Positions 8,625 to 16,706 of a stretch of 35,199 bases of DNA are shown one piece after another. The notes below the pieces were generated by a model that saw only the letters and a list, made by a program, of their open reading frames with translations, searched no databases and was not told the DNA's origin. The position numbers and the translations under genes were made by a program. Position 1 is the first letter of the stretch, and every line of letters starts with the position of its first letter. Origin of the DNA: Candidatus Woesearchaeota archaeon (GTDB lineage Archaea > Nanobdellota > Nanobdellia > Woesearchaeales > DSVV01); assembly GCA_018303325.1 (NCBI GenBank), contig JAGVYH010000025.1, forward strand, positions 1 to 35,199. Reading direction: 5' to 3'.

Positions 8625-9242
8625 TTAAACCACAACACCTAACTTGTTTAACTCTTCCTTAAACTGTTCAATATTTTTAAAATGTATTGCATTTATTCCA
8701 AGCTCTTTTGCTTTTAGGACATTTTTTAATGAATCGTCTGTAAATATGGCTTCTTCTGGCTTTACTTTAAAATGCTCAAGTATACCTAAAAATCCTTTTG
8801 GCTCTGGCTTCCTTGAGTTTATTTGATATGACACAATGCCAAAATTAAAATAGTGAGCAGGGTTAAATATTTTTTCTACCTCTTGCCAGAAATCTCGATT
8901 ATAATTTGTGAAAAAAGCAGTCTTATATTTTTCGCCAAGTTTTTTTGCAAGTTCAAGCATTTCAGTATTTTCTTTTTTTAGGCTTATCATTTCTTTTATT
9001 ATATTTTCTGCACTGTATTTTTCTTTTATTTTAAATTTTTTTATTGTGAACTTTTTTATAACTTTGTCCCAAACTTCTTTACCAGAAATCTCATCTCTCT
9101 CAGACTTAACAATAAGCTCGTCAAAAAATGGCTCAACTTCCTCAAATTTTAATTTATGTTTGTCTGCGAAGATATGCAGATACGGTTTTTCCTCTTCACT
9201 ATAGCAGACGCCTGAAAAGTCAAATATGATTAGTTTTATCAT
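8625..9242 (-). CDS. HAD-superfamily hydrolase
   Basis: 205 residues, typical length for a small HAD phosphatase. Motif I is DFSG with nucleophile Asp8; the usual second Asp is Ser10, as in other HADs with DxxGV. Motif II is FFTN (Thr112), motif III KPEP (Lys145), and motif IV FTDDS (Asp169/170). The helical cap lies between motifs I and II. Substrate unknown; 2-haloacid dehalogenase-like or sugar-phosphate phosphatase are options. GAGGAAAG before the ATG is its ribosome site, and these bases read in another frame as the tail of a PEP-utilising domain (see 9239-9283). The start overlaps that relic's TGA. Confidence 0.85.
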   Translation of the reverse strand: MIKLIIFDFSGVCYSEEEKPYLHIFADKHKLKFEEVEPFFDELIVKSERDEISGKEVWDKVIKKFTIKKFKIKEKYSAENIIKEMISLKKENTEMLELAKKLGEKYKTAFFTNYNRDFWQEVEKIFNPAHYFNFGIVSYQINSRKPEPKGFLGILEHFKVKPEEAIFTDDSLKNVLKAKELGINAIHFKNIEQFKEELNKLGVVV

Positions 9243-9283
9243 TTTACTTTCCTCACAATTCCTTTATCCGCATCAATCAAATT
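9239..9283 (-). pseudogene. relic tail of a third PEP-domain gene
   Basis: On the minus strand the bases just before the HAD gene read NLIDADKGIVRKVK then TGA, in the ATGA overlap with the HAD start. The neighbouring 519-residue protein ends VEVDADKGIVRKVT, also in ATGA overlap with the following gene. The DNA agrees at 31 of 36 positions over the last 12 codons. Upstream, the reading loses similarity where the MNT gene ends. This looks like the remaining tail of a PEP-utilising paralogue, kept because it holds the Shine-Dalgarno of the HAD gene. Confidence 0.6.
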
Positions 9284-9921
9284 TATATTTTCCCTTTCCA
9301 AATATTATGTATCAAGCAGGTAACTTTATTCTCTTTTAAATATTTTAATACTGGCTGGGTATTTTCTATTGGAACAATAAATATTGCTTTGCCAATTTTT
9401 TCTCCGTTGAAGTGTTTTATCAATCCTTCTGTATTATACCATTTCTTGCCTACTTTTTGTTTATAACCATAAAGTTTTCTCCATATTCTCATCATATTTT
9501 TTCGCTTTCCTTTTATTTTCAATTCAAAAAGAGTATACTGTTTTGTTTTTGTTTCTGTTACATTTGACCTATATCTTCCATAAAGGACAATACTGTTAGA
9601 AATAATGCTTGATTTTAGCTCCCATTTGTCAAGTTCTCCGACTTTTAGGCTGATTTCATTATTTACTCCAAACAATCTCCAATATTTAGTATACTTCAAG
9701 CTTTTGTAAAAATCAGTTAATATTTTCTCTGCTTTAAGTTCTATGTTTTTATTTGCAGTTTCTATAAATATATCTACATCACTATTCTTATCAAAATCTG
9801 CTCTCGCGATGCTTCCAAACAAGATTATATTTTTTATTTCATGTCTTTCTTCATCTTCAATATTCTGAATAAAGAAAGATGTAAAATCTATTGCATATGC
9901 TATCAAATTATTCGATTTCAT
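9283..9921 (-). CDS. MNT-type nucleotidyltransferase antitoxin
   Basis: 212 residues. The minimal nucleotidyltransferase signature is present: ILFGSIARADFDKNSDVD with Gly36-Ser37 and the Asp48/Asp50 metal-binding pair. The N-terminal helix precedes it and a longer C-terminal region of about 110 residues follows, larger than in bacterial MntA. In HEPN/MNT modules this protein neutralises the HEPN partner, in studied cases by adding AMP to a HEPN tyrosine. It follows the HEPN gene with a 14-nt overlap, so translation is coupled. The role as antitoxin is inferred from family and gene order. Confidence 0.8.
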   Translation of the reverse strand: MKSNNLIAYAIDFTSFFIQNIEDEERHEIKNIILFGSIARADFDKNSDVDIFIETANKNIELKAEKILTDFYKSLKYTKYWRLFGVNNEISLKVGELDKWELKSSIISNSIVLYGRYRSNVTETKTKQYTLFELKIKGKRKNMMRIWRKLYGYKQKVGKKWYNTEGLIKHFNGEKIGKAIFIVPIENTQPVLKYLKENKVTCLIHNIWKGKI

Positions 9922-10309
9922 TTAAACCCAACTCCTTGAATTTCTCCTTTATTTGATTGAATAAAATTATTATTTTCTCAAGCTCTTCTTCTCTTTGTGG
10001 CTTTCCATAACATAATATGTTTCTTTTTCTTTCAATCTCGCTTATCATTTCTATTATCTCCTTTTTGCCGTCGAATTCAAACCTAAACTTTTCATTGATT
10101 TTGTTTTTTGAGGCAAACCATTCATGTTTGATTAATATATCGGGTGGAATAAGGTTCTTCTTATGAAGCAATATCTCAAACATGTCCGCACAAGCCGCAG
10201 ATGTGTGAAAGCCAATAGTTCTCTGTTTGTTGACAATGCCTTGTTTTATTGCATCTGCTATTTCGTCGAGGCTTTCTTTCAGATTTCTTACATGGCTTTC
10301 TATCTTCAT
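9908..10309 (-). CDS. HEPN-domain protein, probable toxin
   Basis: 133 residues, all-helical. The C-terminal helix carries ERKRNILCYG, with Arg96-Asn97 and Tyr101 where canonical HEPN RNases have the R-X4-6-H motif, so the usual His appears replaced by Tyr. The N-terminal helices (ESLDEIADAIKQG, HTSAACADMFEILL) fit the HEPN fold. HEPN proteins of such pairs cleave RNA, but loss of His may weaken catalysis. It is the first gene of the pair with the MNT gene. GAGGT lies about 9 nt before the ATG. An inverted repeat upstream at 10370 could be an operator. Confidence 0.7.
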   Translation of the reverse strand: MKIESHVRNLKESLDEIADAIKQGIVNKQRTIGFHTSAACADMFEILLHKKNLIPPDILIKHEWFASKNKINEKFRFEFDGKKEIIEMISEIERKRNILCYGKPQREEELEKIIILFNQIKEKFKELGLNEIE

Positions 10310-10369
10310 TTGTGTTAAACCTCATACTTATTTAGGTAATTAAGTATATAAATTTTTCGGTACTAAGTC

Positions 10370-10382
10370 ACATAATTTATGT
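10370..10382. promoter_or_regulatory. inverted repeat upstream of HEPN/MNT
   Basis: ACATAATTTATGT is a 6+1+6 inverted repeat located about 60 nt before the HEPN start and just upstream of a TATA-like TATATAA. Direct repeats of GTAAC follow near 10404-10415. Toxin-antitoxin operons often autoregulate through such sites. In DNA this AT-rich a short palindrome can arise by chance. Confidence 0.35.
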
Positions 10383-10478
10383 AATAAAGTATCATAAAAA
10401 TATGTAACACAGTAACATAATAATAACAATAAATAAAGGGTGAATTAATAACAATCCAAACAAAAGGAACACTATACT

Positions 10479-11927
10479 TCAATTTTTAATTACCTTCCTC
10501 ACAACACCATGATTTGCATTTACTTCAACAACATCGCCGTCTTTCAAAACTTTTGTTGATATCTTTGTTCCGACAATAGAAGGAATCTTTAATTCTCTGG
10601 AAACAATTGCTGCATGGCAAGTTATTCCACCTTCATCTGTAATAATTCCAGCAGCTCTTTTCATTAGTGGAACAAATTCAGGGCGTGTCATTGGTGCGAC
10701 AAGTATTTCTCCGTTATTAAACTTGCTAAAATGCACTTCTCCCATAATTACACGTACTATCCCTTTTACCTTTCCTGGAAAGGCAGGAGTTCCTTTTATT
10801 ATGTCCCCTTTATGAACAAAAGTTTTATTAATCTCTTCATATATTTTCATTCCTTCTTTTCCTGAATAATGGGTAGTTTTATTATCCCAATAGGTTTCCA
10901 GAATAATCTGTTTTCTTGCGTTTATCTTTTTCTTTAAATCTTCTGCATTAACATTTTCTGTGATTTCTTCTGCTAATATTACCCTCAAATCTTCAAAATC
11001 AAGAGAAAATATTTCTGCTATTCTTGAAAAAAATAAATCATAAATGTAATTAGTTACCAAAGTTTGCTTCTTTCTTAAATCTCTTAATTTAAAGAGCTGA
11101 CTGAAAAAGTAAAGTATGTTCATTAAGCTGTCAGGTATTAAATACTTTTTCTGCAGTTTTTTATGTTCCTTTTCCCAATCTGTTTCAATGTCTTTAATCT
11201 GTTCTTCTATTTCAGAGGTTGGTGTATTTAATGTCTCATCTAAACGCTTCATAAAGTCATCTGCTGTTAACATAGTCGTTGATTCCCAACTGTTGTCAAT
11301 ATAAAAATAAGTTTCTGCATGATTTTCAAGAAGAGTTCTTGCCTCATTCAAAGAATGCTTTTTTTGTTTAACCTTCAAAGCAAGATTAAGCATGCCTAAG
11401 CGTTCTTCCTGCATATAATTGAGCCAATTAATCCGCATGAAGACCGCAAGTTCTTCTTTGCTAAGCGTAATATTATATCTTTTTATTTCCTCTTTTAACA
11501 TTTCGTCTCCCTGAGGATCAAATGCATCGCATAAATAAGCATAAACCCAATAATCATAATTGAGTTTTTCAAGTTCCTGCAATGCTTTTGCAATTTGTGG
11601 TATATTAAATTTAGAAATATCTTTTTTCAGAAATTTTGTATAATATTTGTCAAGTTCAATGCTTTTCTCTTTGCACTTTGACATATACTTATCAATAAAT
11701 TGTGAATCTTTTTTCTGCTCTTCAAATGCTTTTTTTGAGGTGTTAATAAAATCATTTAAAGGGAATACACCCTCAGTCAGCTTAGTATTTTTTAAAGACC
11801 AGATTGTAATATTTGATCCTATATTTTTAACTGCACCTCTGGAAGGCGTGAAGATGTAATAAGCTTTAGAGTTCCCTGCCTGTTTGTACCACTCTGTTTT
11901 GCGTATAATTTTTAATAGTTCATTCAT
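10479..11927 (-). CDS. PEP-utilising mobile-domain protein B
   Basis: 482 residues. Residues about 385-480 are the swivelling phosphohistidine domain of PEP synthase and pyruvate phosphate dikinase: GTPAFPGKVKG, VAPMTRPEFVPLM, and TDEGGITCHAAIVSREL with the phosphorylatable His at 438. The N-terminal 370 residues are helical and lack both the ATP-grasp domain and the PEP/pyruvate barrel. Such short proteins are common in archaea and their partner domains are unknown. The start overlaps the stop of its paralogue (ATGA), and a Shine-Dalgarno GAGGAAGGT lies within that gene. The two are probably produced together. Confidence 0.82.
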   Translation of the reverse strand: MNELLKIIRKTEWYKQAGNSKAYYIFTPSRGAVKNIGSNITIWSLKNTKLTEGVFPLNDFINTSKKAFEEQKKDSQFIDKYMSKCKEKSIELDKYYTKFLKKDISKFNIPQIAKALQELEKLNYDYWVYAYLCDAFDPQGDEMLKEEIKRYNITLSKEELAVFMRINWLNYMQEERLGMLNLALKVKQKKHSLNEARTLLENHAETYFYIDNSWESTTMLTADDFMKRLDETLNTPTSEIEEQIKDIETDWEKEHKKLQKKYLIPDSLMNILYFFSQLFKLRDLRKKQTLVTNYIYDLFFSRIAEIFSLDFEDLRVILAEEITENVNAEDLKKKINARKQIILETYWDNKTTHYSGKEGMKIYEEINKTFVHKGDIIKGTPAFPGKVKGIVRVIMGEVHFSKFNNGEILVAPMTRPEFVPLMKRAAGIITDEGGITCHAAIVSRELKIPSIVGTKISTKVLKDGDVVEVNANHGVVRKVIKN

Positions 11928-13483
11928 GTTACCTTCCTCACTATCCCTTTATCTGCATCAACCTCAACCATGTCGCCATTTTTGAAAATCTTTGTGGCAA
12001 TCTTTGTTCCGATTATGCAAGGTATACATAATTCTCGGGAAATAACAGCTGCGTGGCAGGTAACACCACCTTCGTCTGTGATGATTGCTGAAGCCTTTTT
12101 CATTGCCACAACCATCTCTGGCCGTGTCATTGATGCAACTAGAATATCACCTTTGTTAACGCTGGCTAAGTCATGTGTTTTTCTTACAATTTTTACAATC
12201 CCCCTCACTTTTCCAGGTGAAGCAGGTGTTCCTTTGACTTCCTCCACATCAACGTGTGGGTTAAATAATTCATTAAAAACATCCAAAGCAACATCTCCGC
12301 TGAATAATTCATATTCTTTTGCTTGTCTTGCTTTGTCTCCTTGTTCAATTTCTTCTTCATGTTCAGCCTCAGCGCCTTTTAATATCAGGATAACCAATGT
12401 TGCTTTTTTCCTCTCAGCTAATTCATTTTTATCATATTTTTTATCAGTCAATATTTGCTTTAGTTCAGGAAAGATAGTATAATCCATCTCTTTTTCGTTT
12501 AGTTTAACTCTTTTGCCAATCTCATTCATGAACATTTTTTGGTAGTGGTTAGATATAAGAACACACTTTTTCCTGTCATCCTGCATAATTGCAAAAACCT
12601 CTGTTGCTTTTATAATATTAAGAATTTCTTTTTGAGGCTTAAGCTCTTTGATTAATTCTGCTTTCTTTTTCTTTACCTCAGCAAAATGTAAATCCATGCT
12701 TTTTGTTTCTGTATCAGGATCTATGCCAAGCTTAATTTCATTATTGATATTTTCCTTAAAGTAAGCAGCGTTTAATGCTCTAACTTTTGCATAATTATTC
12801 TCAATCCAATGAAATTTGGCTGCATGTTCTTCTAACATATTGTTTATTTCTTTGCCTGAATTCCCTTCTTTTATTGCTTTAATTATAGCTAACCTGCCCC
12901 TATATTCATTATTAATAAAAGATTCATCAACAGGGCTAAGCAGTAAGGTAAATATTTCATTTAATCTTTTCTTTTTTCCCTTTGTTTCTAAAAATTTTTC
13001 TAAGATTGGCCTAAAAAATAAATCAACCTGCATTGAAAATGATTCAATCAAACCCATTGCCAAAGCATATTCATTAATATAAGCTTCATAGAATTCTTTG
13101 TATAATGCTAAAAGCTCGTCGTCTGAAAGCTTTAACAAGCCATCTGCACCAATTTTATCAATTTTTTTGCATTTCTTAAAAAAGTTTGCTACTAAAACCC
13201 TCCAATCTTCTTCAAATCTCTTTAAAAAGCTAGGCTCAGTATTTAATTTATCTACAACCTGCTTTCTTAACTGTGTCATGTCTTCTTCGTTATAATACCA
13301 ATGAAGATAATCTTCTATAATAAAGAACACAAACAGCTTAAAAGAGTCTCCCCAATACTTTTTCAAAGGATTTAGCAAATGAATAGTAGCAGGATACATT
13401 GTATGCAGCACAGAATGAGCGCCTTTATGCACCCATTTGTGTTTTTTCAGGCTGTAAGTTTCAATGATTTGTTTTGCATTCAT
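11924..13483 (-). CDS. PEP-utilising mobile-domain protein A
   Basis: 519 residues, paralogue of the next gene. The C-terminal domain has GTPASPGKVRG, VASMTRPEMVVAM and TDEGGVTCHAAVISREL, with the phosphohistidine at 477. The N-terminal 400 residues are helical and differ in sequence from the paralogue but share layout (an HKWVHKGAHSVLH start, repeated Glu/Lys helices). No ATP-grasp or TIM barrel is present, so it cannot be a complete PEP synthase or PPDK; a separate partner would have to supply phosphate. A 45-codon ORF ends 2 nt before its ATG. Function beyond phosphocarrier potential is unknown. Confidence 0.82.
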   Translation of the reverse strand: MNAKQIIETYSLKKHKWVHKGAHSVLHTMYPATIHLLNPLKKYWGDSFKLFVFFIIEDYLHWYYNEEDMTQLRKQVVDKLNTEPSFLKRFEEDWRVLVANFFKKCKKIDKIGADGLLKLSDDELLALYKEFYEAYINEYALAMGLIESFSMQVDLFFRPILEKFLETKGKKKRLNEIFTLLLSPVDESFINNEYRGRLAIIKAIKEGNSGKEINNMLEEHAAKFHWIENNYAKVRALNAAYFKENINNEIKLGIDPDTETKSMDLHFAEVKKKKAELIKELKPQKEILNIIKATEVFAIMQDDRKKCVLISNHYQKMFMNEIGKRVKLNEKEMDYTIFPELKQILTDKKYDKNELAERKKATLVILILKGAEAEHEEEIEQGDKARQAKEYELFSGDVALDVFNELFNPHVDVEEVKGTPASPGKVRGIVKIVRKTHDLASVNKGDILVASMTRPEMVVAMKKASAIITDEGGVTCHAAVISRELCIPCIIGTKIATKIFKNGDMVEVDADKGIVRKVT

Positions 13484-13485
13484 TT

Positions 13486-13623
13486 TTAAACATCTTTTTT
13501 GCCCAATTTGCTTAATACTAATTCCTTGCTCAGAGTTTTATCAATTTCTTTTAATATTTCGGTAAAATACCCTAGTAGTATGGTATAAGTACCATATACC
13601 TCTTCTTTGTTAAATAAAGTCAC
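13486..13623 (-). CDS. small 45-codon ORF leading the PEP operon
   Basis: A GTG-initiated frame at 13621-13623 runs to TAA at 13486-13488, 2 nt before the ATG of the PEP-domain gene. The product starts VTLFNKEEVYGTYTILLG and ends LVLSKLGKKDV. It has good helix character and a protein-like composition in a stretch that would otherwise be non-coding. No Shine-Dalgarno precedes the GTG; a TATA-like TATATAG at 13651-13657 lies about 30 nt upstream, fitting a leaderless start. It could be a small protein of the operon or the tail of a decayed larger gene. Not recognised. Confidence 0.4.
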   Translation of the reverse strand: MTLFNKEEVYGTYTILLGYFTEILKEIDKTLSKELVLSKLGKKDV

Positions 13624-13669
13624 GAATATTATACTGGACTATTAATGTCCGTAACTATATACTATATTG

Positions 13670-13686
13670 TCTCTCTCTCTCTCTCT
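13670..13686. repeat. CT dinucleotide microsatellite
   Basis: Eight alternating TC units lie just past the phosphotransacetylase stop codon, on the plus strand. No coding function is apparent. Confidence 0.9.
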
Positions 13687-13712
13687 TATTTCAACCTTTG
13701 CTTGCATTCCTT

Positions 13713-14741
13713 TCAATTCTTATTTTCACTCGCTTCAACCGCTGTCACAATGAACATACTTTTCACACTCTCATACGGCATTGACCTTCCAAGTATTGTA
13801 ACTGGCTTAAGCATTCCGCACATTACTGTAAACAGGAATTCCATGTCAGAAAACTGTCCCATTCCGTGCACAAATATATTCGCTGCAGTTAGGTTTGGAA
13901 ATATGACGCAATTAATCTGCCCTGCTAATTTATCGTCTGGACATTTTCTTTTTGCTGCATCAGGATTGACAGCAGCATCAAACTGGTATTCGCCGCCAAT
14001 TTCTAAGGTTTGGTTTTGGGTTTCTGCCAGTTCTTCTGCTTTTTTTATTGCTTCTCGCACTGCAAATGTTTCAGGAGTATCTCCGCCAGAGCCTTTTGTT
14101 GAAAATGAAAGCATACCAACCTTTGGTTCATAGTCAAACATTTTTGCAACCTCTGCTGTATTAACTGCCATCTCTCCTAATTGCTCTGGTGTTGGTGAAA
14201 TGTTTAAAGAGCCGTCTGACATAAATAAAATTCTATCTTTTCTCGGGTCATAGGCAACAGAAACTTCATTAACAAAACTTTTTTTCAATAGCTGCAGGGC
14301 AGGCTTCATTAAATCACCTGTTGGCCTCATTAAGCTTCCAAGAACACCATCCACTTTTCCAGTCAAAGCCATCATACAGCCAAAATAATTCTCATCTTCA
14401 ATTAATATTTTTGCAGCCTCTTTATTCATGCCTTTCTTTTCCCTTGCCTTGAATAATGCTTCTGCTAATTCTTCTTTTAATCTTGTGGTTCTTGGATTTT
14501 TTGTGTCTTTTATGTCAATAACTTCAAACAAAGATGTATTTATACCCTGTTTTTTTCCAGTACCACTCACCTTGTTTCCAATATCTAATATAATTATATT
14601 GGCAATTCCTTCTTTTACAACAAACTCAGCTGCCCTCAAACCTCTATCATCCCAACCCTCGCATAACACTAAAGTTGGCTTTTTTTTTGATTTCTTTGCT
14701 CTCTTTAAGACTTCGCCTAATAATTCATCTTTCTTGGACAT
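13713..14741 (-). CDS. pta: phosphate acetyltransferase (EC 2.3.1.8)
   Basis: 342 residues, the length of the single-domain PTA_PTB enzymes. It interconverts acetyl-CoA plus phosphate with acetyl phosphate plus CoA in the cytoplasm. Family motifs: the N-terminal LVLCEGWDDRGLRAAE, GVLGSLMRPTGDLMKPAL, MSDGSLNISPTPEQL, MLSFSTKGSGGDTPE, GEYQFDAAVNPD and NCVIFPNLTAANI. Phosphobutyryl transfer cannot be excluded. No acetate kinase is next to it. It converges in direction with no operon partner and faces the CHAT-like gene across a 222-bp divergent promoter region. Confidence 0.9.
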   Translation of the reverse strand: MSKKDELLGEVLKRAKKSKKKPTLVLCEGWDDRGLRAAEFVVKEGIANIIILDIGNKVSGTGKKQGINTSLFEVIDIKDTKNPRTTRLKEELAEALFKAREKKGMNKEAAKILIEDENYFGCMMALTGKVDGVLGSLMRPTGDLMKPALQLLKKSFVNEVSVAYDPRKDRILFMSDGSLNISPTPEQLGEMAVNTAEVAKMFDYEPKVGMLSFSTKGSGGDTPETFAVREAIKKAEELAETQNQTLEIGGEYQFDAAVNPDAAKRKCPDDKLAGQINCVIFPNLTAANIFVHGMGQFSDMEFLFTVMCGMLKPVTILGRSMPYESVKSMFIVTAVEASENKN

Positions 14742-14773
14742 GTTTGCACCCCGTTGATGATTTATATCAAACT

Positions 14774-14796
14774 GAATTAGTTTTCGAACAAACTAA
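14774..14796 (-). repeat. GTTCGA-loop hairpin, dispersed copy
   Basis: Bases 14774-14795 read on the minus strand equal bases 304-325 exactly over 22 nt (TAGTTTGTTCGAAAACTAAT plus two). It forms TTAGTTT / AAACTAA around a six-base loop. It lies 33 bp before the pta start, in the divergent promoter region. Confidence 0.85.
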
Positions 14797-14929
14797 CCAT
14801 TTAATCAATATAGTTGTTTATGAATTAGTAGTATTATATAAACTTTTTTTGTTAGCTATCCTTTTTGAGGCGATTATTATGAACTAATAACTGCACAATT
14901 ATAACTATTTATAAGTGGTAAAAATAGAA

Positions 14930-14943
14930 AAATATATAAATAA
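14930..14943 (+). promoter_or_regulatory. TATA box of the CHAT-like gene
   Basis: AAATATATAAATAA is centred about 28 nt before the ATG at 14964 and no Shine-Dalgarno intervenes. Leaderless promoter likely. Confidence 0.5.
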
Positions 14944-14963
14944 TGATGTAAATAATACTTAAT

Positions 14964-16538
14964 ATGTTAGAGGAAACACTAAAAAATAATTTTAACAAGA
15001 TAAGTATAGGACTAGGCGATAAACTAATCGCAGCACATCCAAGTTCTAACAGAATTTACTCTAATAATGGTGACCTAGAAAATCTTGTTTTTGCTCCAAC
15101 AGGATATCTGCACAGAAATACTCCTGAATGGAGAAGAGATATACAGGATGCAAGAGCTGGGGTTTCAAGAGCAAGAACAGATGCAGTTGCAAGAACAGCT
15201 TCTGTTCCGAGTGGGAGAGCAAGGTTTCAGGAAAAAGTTATGGAAAAAGCAATTGATGCTTTAAAAATCGCTGGTTTTACATCCTTAGATATTGGCGCTT
15301 TAGCACTTGATATAGGGGTAAGAGCATTAACCTATGCTGCATATTACACTGCTGAAGCAGGATCAAGAGCAGTAGAAACAACTGCAAGATATATGGGGAG
15401 AGGAGTTTTAGCACTGTCTAAAAGATTATATCATTTTATAGATACTTCATGTGATTCATTGGATCATAATGGGACTTCAGCGCCAAAAAGATATTTGAAT
15501 AGAGCTAAAGTTTATTATAATGATTTAAAAACAAGAATAAGTAATAGTGTAAATCAATGGATTGATAGGAGAAATAATCCTGCGCAAACAAGGAGCGATA
15601 TTAATATCGCAAAGGATTATTTTATTGCGGGTATTGCAACTACAACTGCAATTTATTTATTGCTGCAAATAGGTTCATTAATAATTGGTTCATCTCGTGA
15701 TGAAAGTATTGCAGCAGAAAGAACTTCCCAAAGAGTAGATCAGGAAGAAGTTCAAAGAGCAGAAGAACAAGGAAGAGAAAGAAATGAACCAATGTTTGGA
15801 TATGGACGAGAAGGACAAAGAGATGAACAAGGAAGACAATCAGAACAAGAAAGAAGACCATTTGTTCCTCAGCCAACCACAGACTTGCCGACTACACCAG
15901 ATACAAGAATCACGAATACAAATGCGTATATTCTTACAGTTAACCAGCAAAACATCGAAGTGCTTAGGTCTATTGGCTGGTTTGGAAGACCATCTATTCA
16001 GAATGATTATGCTGTTTTAGGGAATGGCATAGGACAAGATGCATTTGAGCAGTTTAGAAGAGAATTTACTAATGGAAATTATGGTATTTTAGTCATGACA
16101 GGCCATCACCAGTATGGGGCAGGTTATTTGTATGGTGATTACTACGCAAGTTCTCTTGATTTTAGCTCATTGCCTTCTTCAAATTCTGTAGAAGCAGTTT
16201 TCTTCAGCGCATGCAATACAGTAAAAGCAGACCAAGAAACAATTGATGCCGTATACAAACCACTGATTGCCAAATTTCCAAATCTCAAAGTAATTGCAGG
16301 GTTTAAAACCGGCGCTGGTTTATATGATGGCATTATCCCGCAGCTTTTGAGCACAGAAAGATATAATCTTGGAAATGGAGCAAGACACTTTGCAGAAGAA
16401 GCAATCGACGTTAATCCAGACAGAATTGCAGTGGCAGTAAAAGAACAGGAAGGATGGTATGTTTATTCTATGGAAATTAATGTAGGAAATAATCTTGGTG
16501 TTCCGCAATTGACAGCGACACCGCTGGGGATTAGATAA
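14964..16538 (+). CDS. membrane protein with caspase/CHAT-like domain
   Basis: 524 residues. The N-terminal 200 are helical, with an amphipathic or hydrophobic part at about 104-130. A clear membrane helix lies at 216-242. A Gln/Glu/Arg-rich linker (250-300) and a Pro/Thr-rich stretch follow. The last 200 residues look like a clan CD peptidase: hydrophobic strand GILVMTGHHQYG (His381 or His382) and AVFFSACNT (Cys417), the spacing and SACxT sequence seen in CHAT domains, then LKVIAGFKTGAG. If real, it would be a membrane-tethered cysteine protease, possibly in stress or defence signalling. The assignment rests on motifs only. No Shine-Dalgarno; leaderless. Confidence 0.65.
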   Translation: MLEETLKNNFNKISIGLGDKLIAAHPSSNRIYSNNGDLENLVFAPTGYLHRNTPEWRRDIQDARAGVSRARTDAVARTASVPSGRARFQEKVMEKAIDALKIAGFTSLDIGALALDIGVRALTYAAYYTAEAGSRAVETTARYMGRGVLALSKRLYHFIDTSCDSLDHNGTSAPKRYLNRAKVYYNDLKTRISNSVNQWIDRRNNPAQTRSDINIAKDYFIAGIATTTAIYLLLQIGSLIIGSSRDESIAAERTSQRVDQEEVQRAEEQGRERNEPMFGYGREGQRDEQGRQSEQERRPFVPQPTTDLPTTPDTRITNTNAYILTVNQQNIEVLRSIGWFGRPSIQNDYAVLGNGIGQDAFEQFRREFTNGNYGILVMTGHHQYGAGYLYGDYYASSLDFSSLPSSNSVEAVFFSACNTVKADQETIDAVYKPLIAKFPNLKVIAGFKTGAGLYDGIIPQLLSTERYNLGNGARHFAEEAIDVNPDRIAVAVKEQEGWYVYSMEINVGNNLGVPQLTATPLGIR

Positions 16539-16649
16539 ATCCTTATTGATTGTTTTCTTTGAACTTTATCAATAAAATTTAGTGTGTTTACGACATATAG
16601 GTACGGAATCAAATACACGAAAATTAATGTCCATACTTATAATTTATCT

Positions 16650-16677
16650 TAGTGAACTTGTTGGACATGCCAGGAAC
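16650..16677 (+). repeat. 28-nt dispersed repeat, copy 1
   Basis: TAGTGAACTTGTTGGACATG and the following eight bases recur inverted at 26851-26878 with 26 of 28 matches. It lies in the gap between the CHAT-like gene and rad50, which are convergent. Confidence 0.8.
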
Positions 16678-16706
16678 GAAACAAACTCCTCTTTTTATTA
16701 AATATC

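Noticed and set aside
10479-13483. complete PEP synthase or pyruvate phosphate dikinase
   Set aside because: Only the phosphohistidine domain is present; neither ORF has the ATP-grasp N-terminal domain or the PEP-binding barrel.
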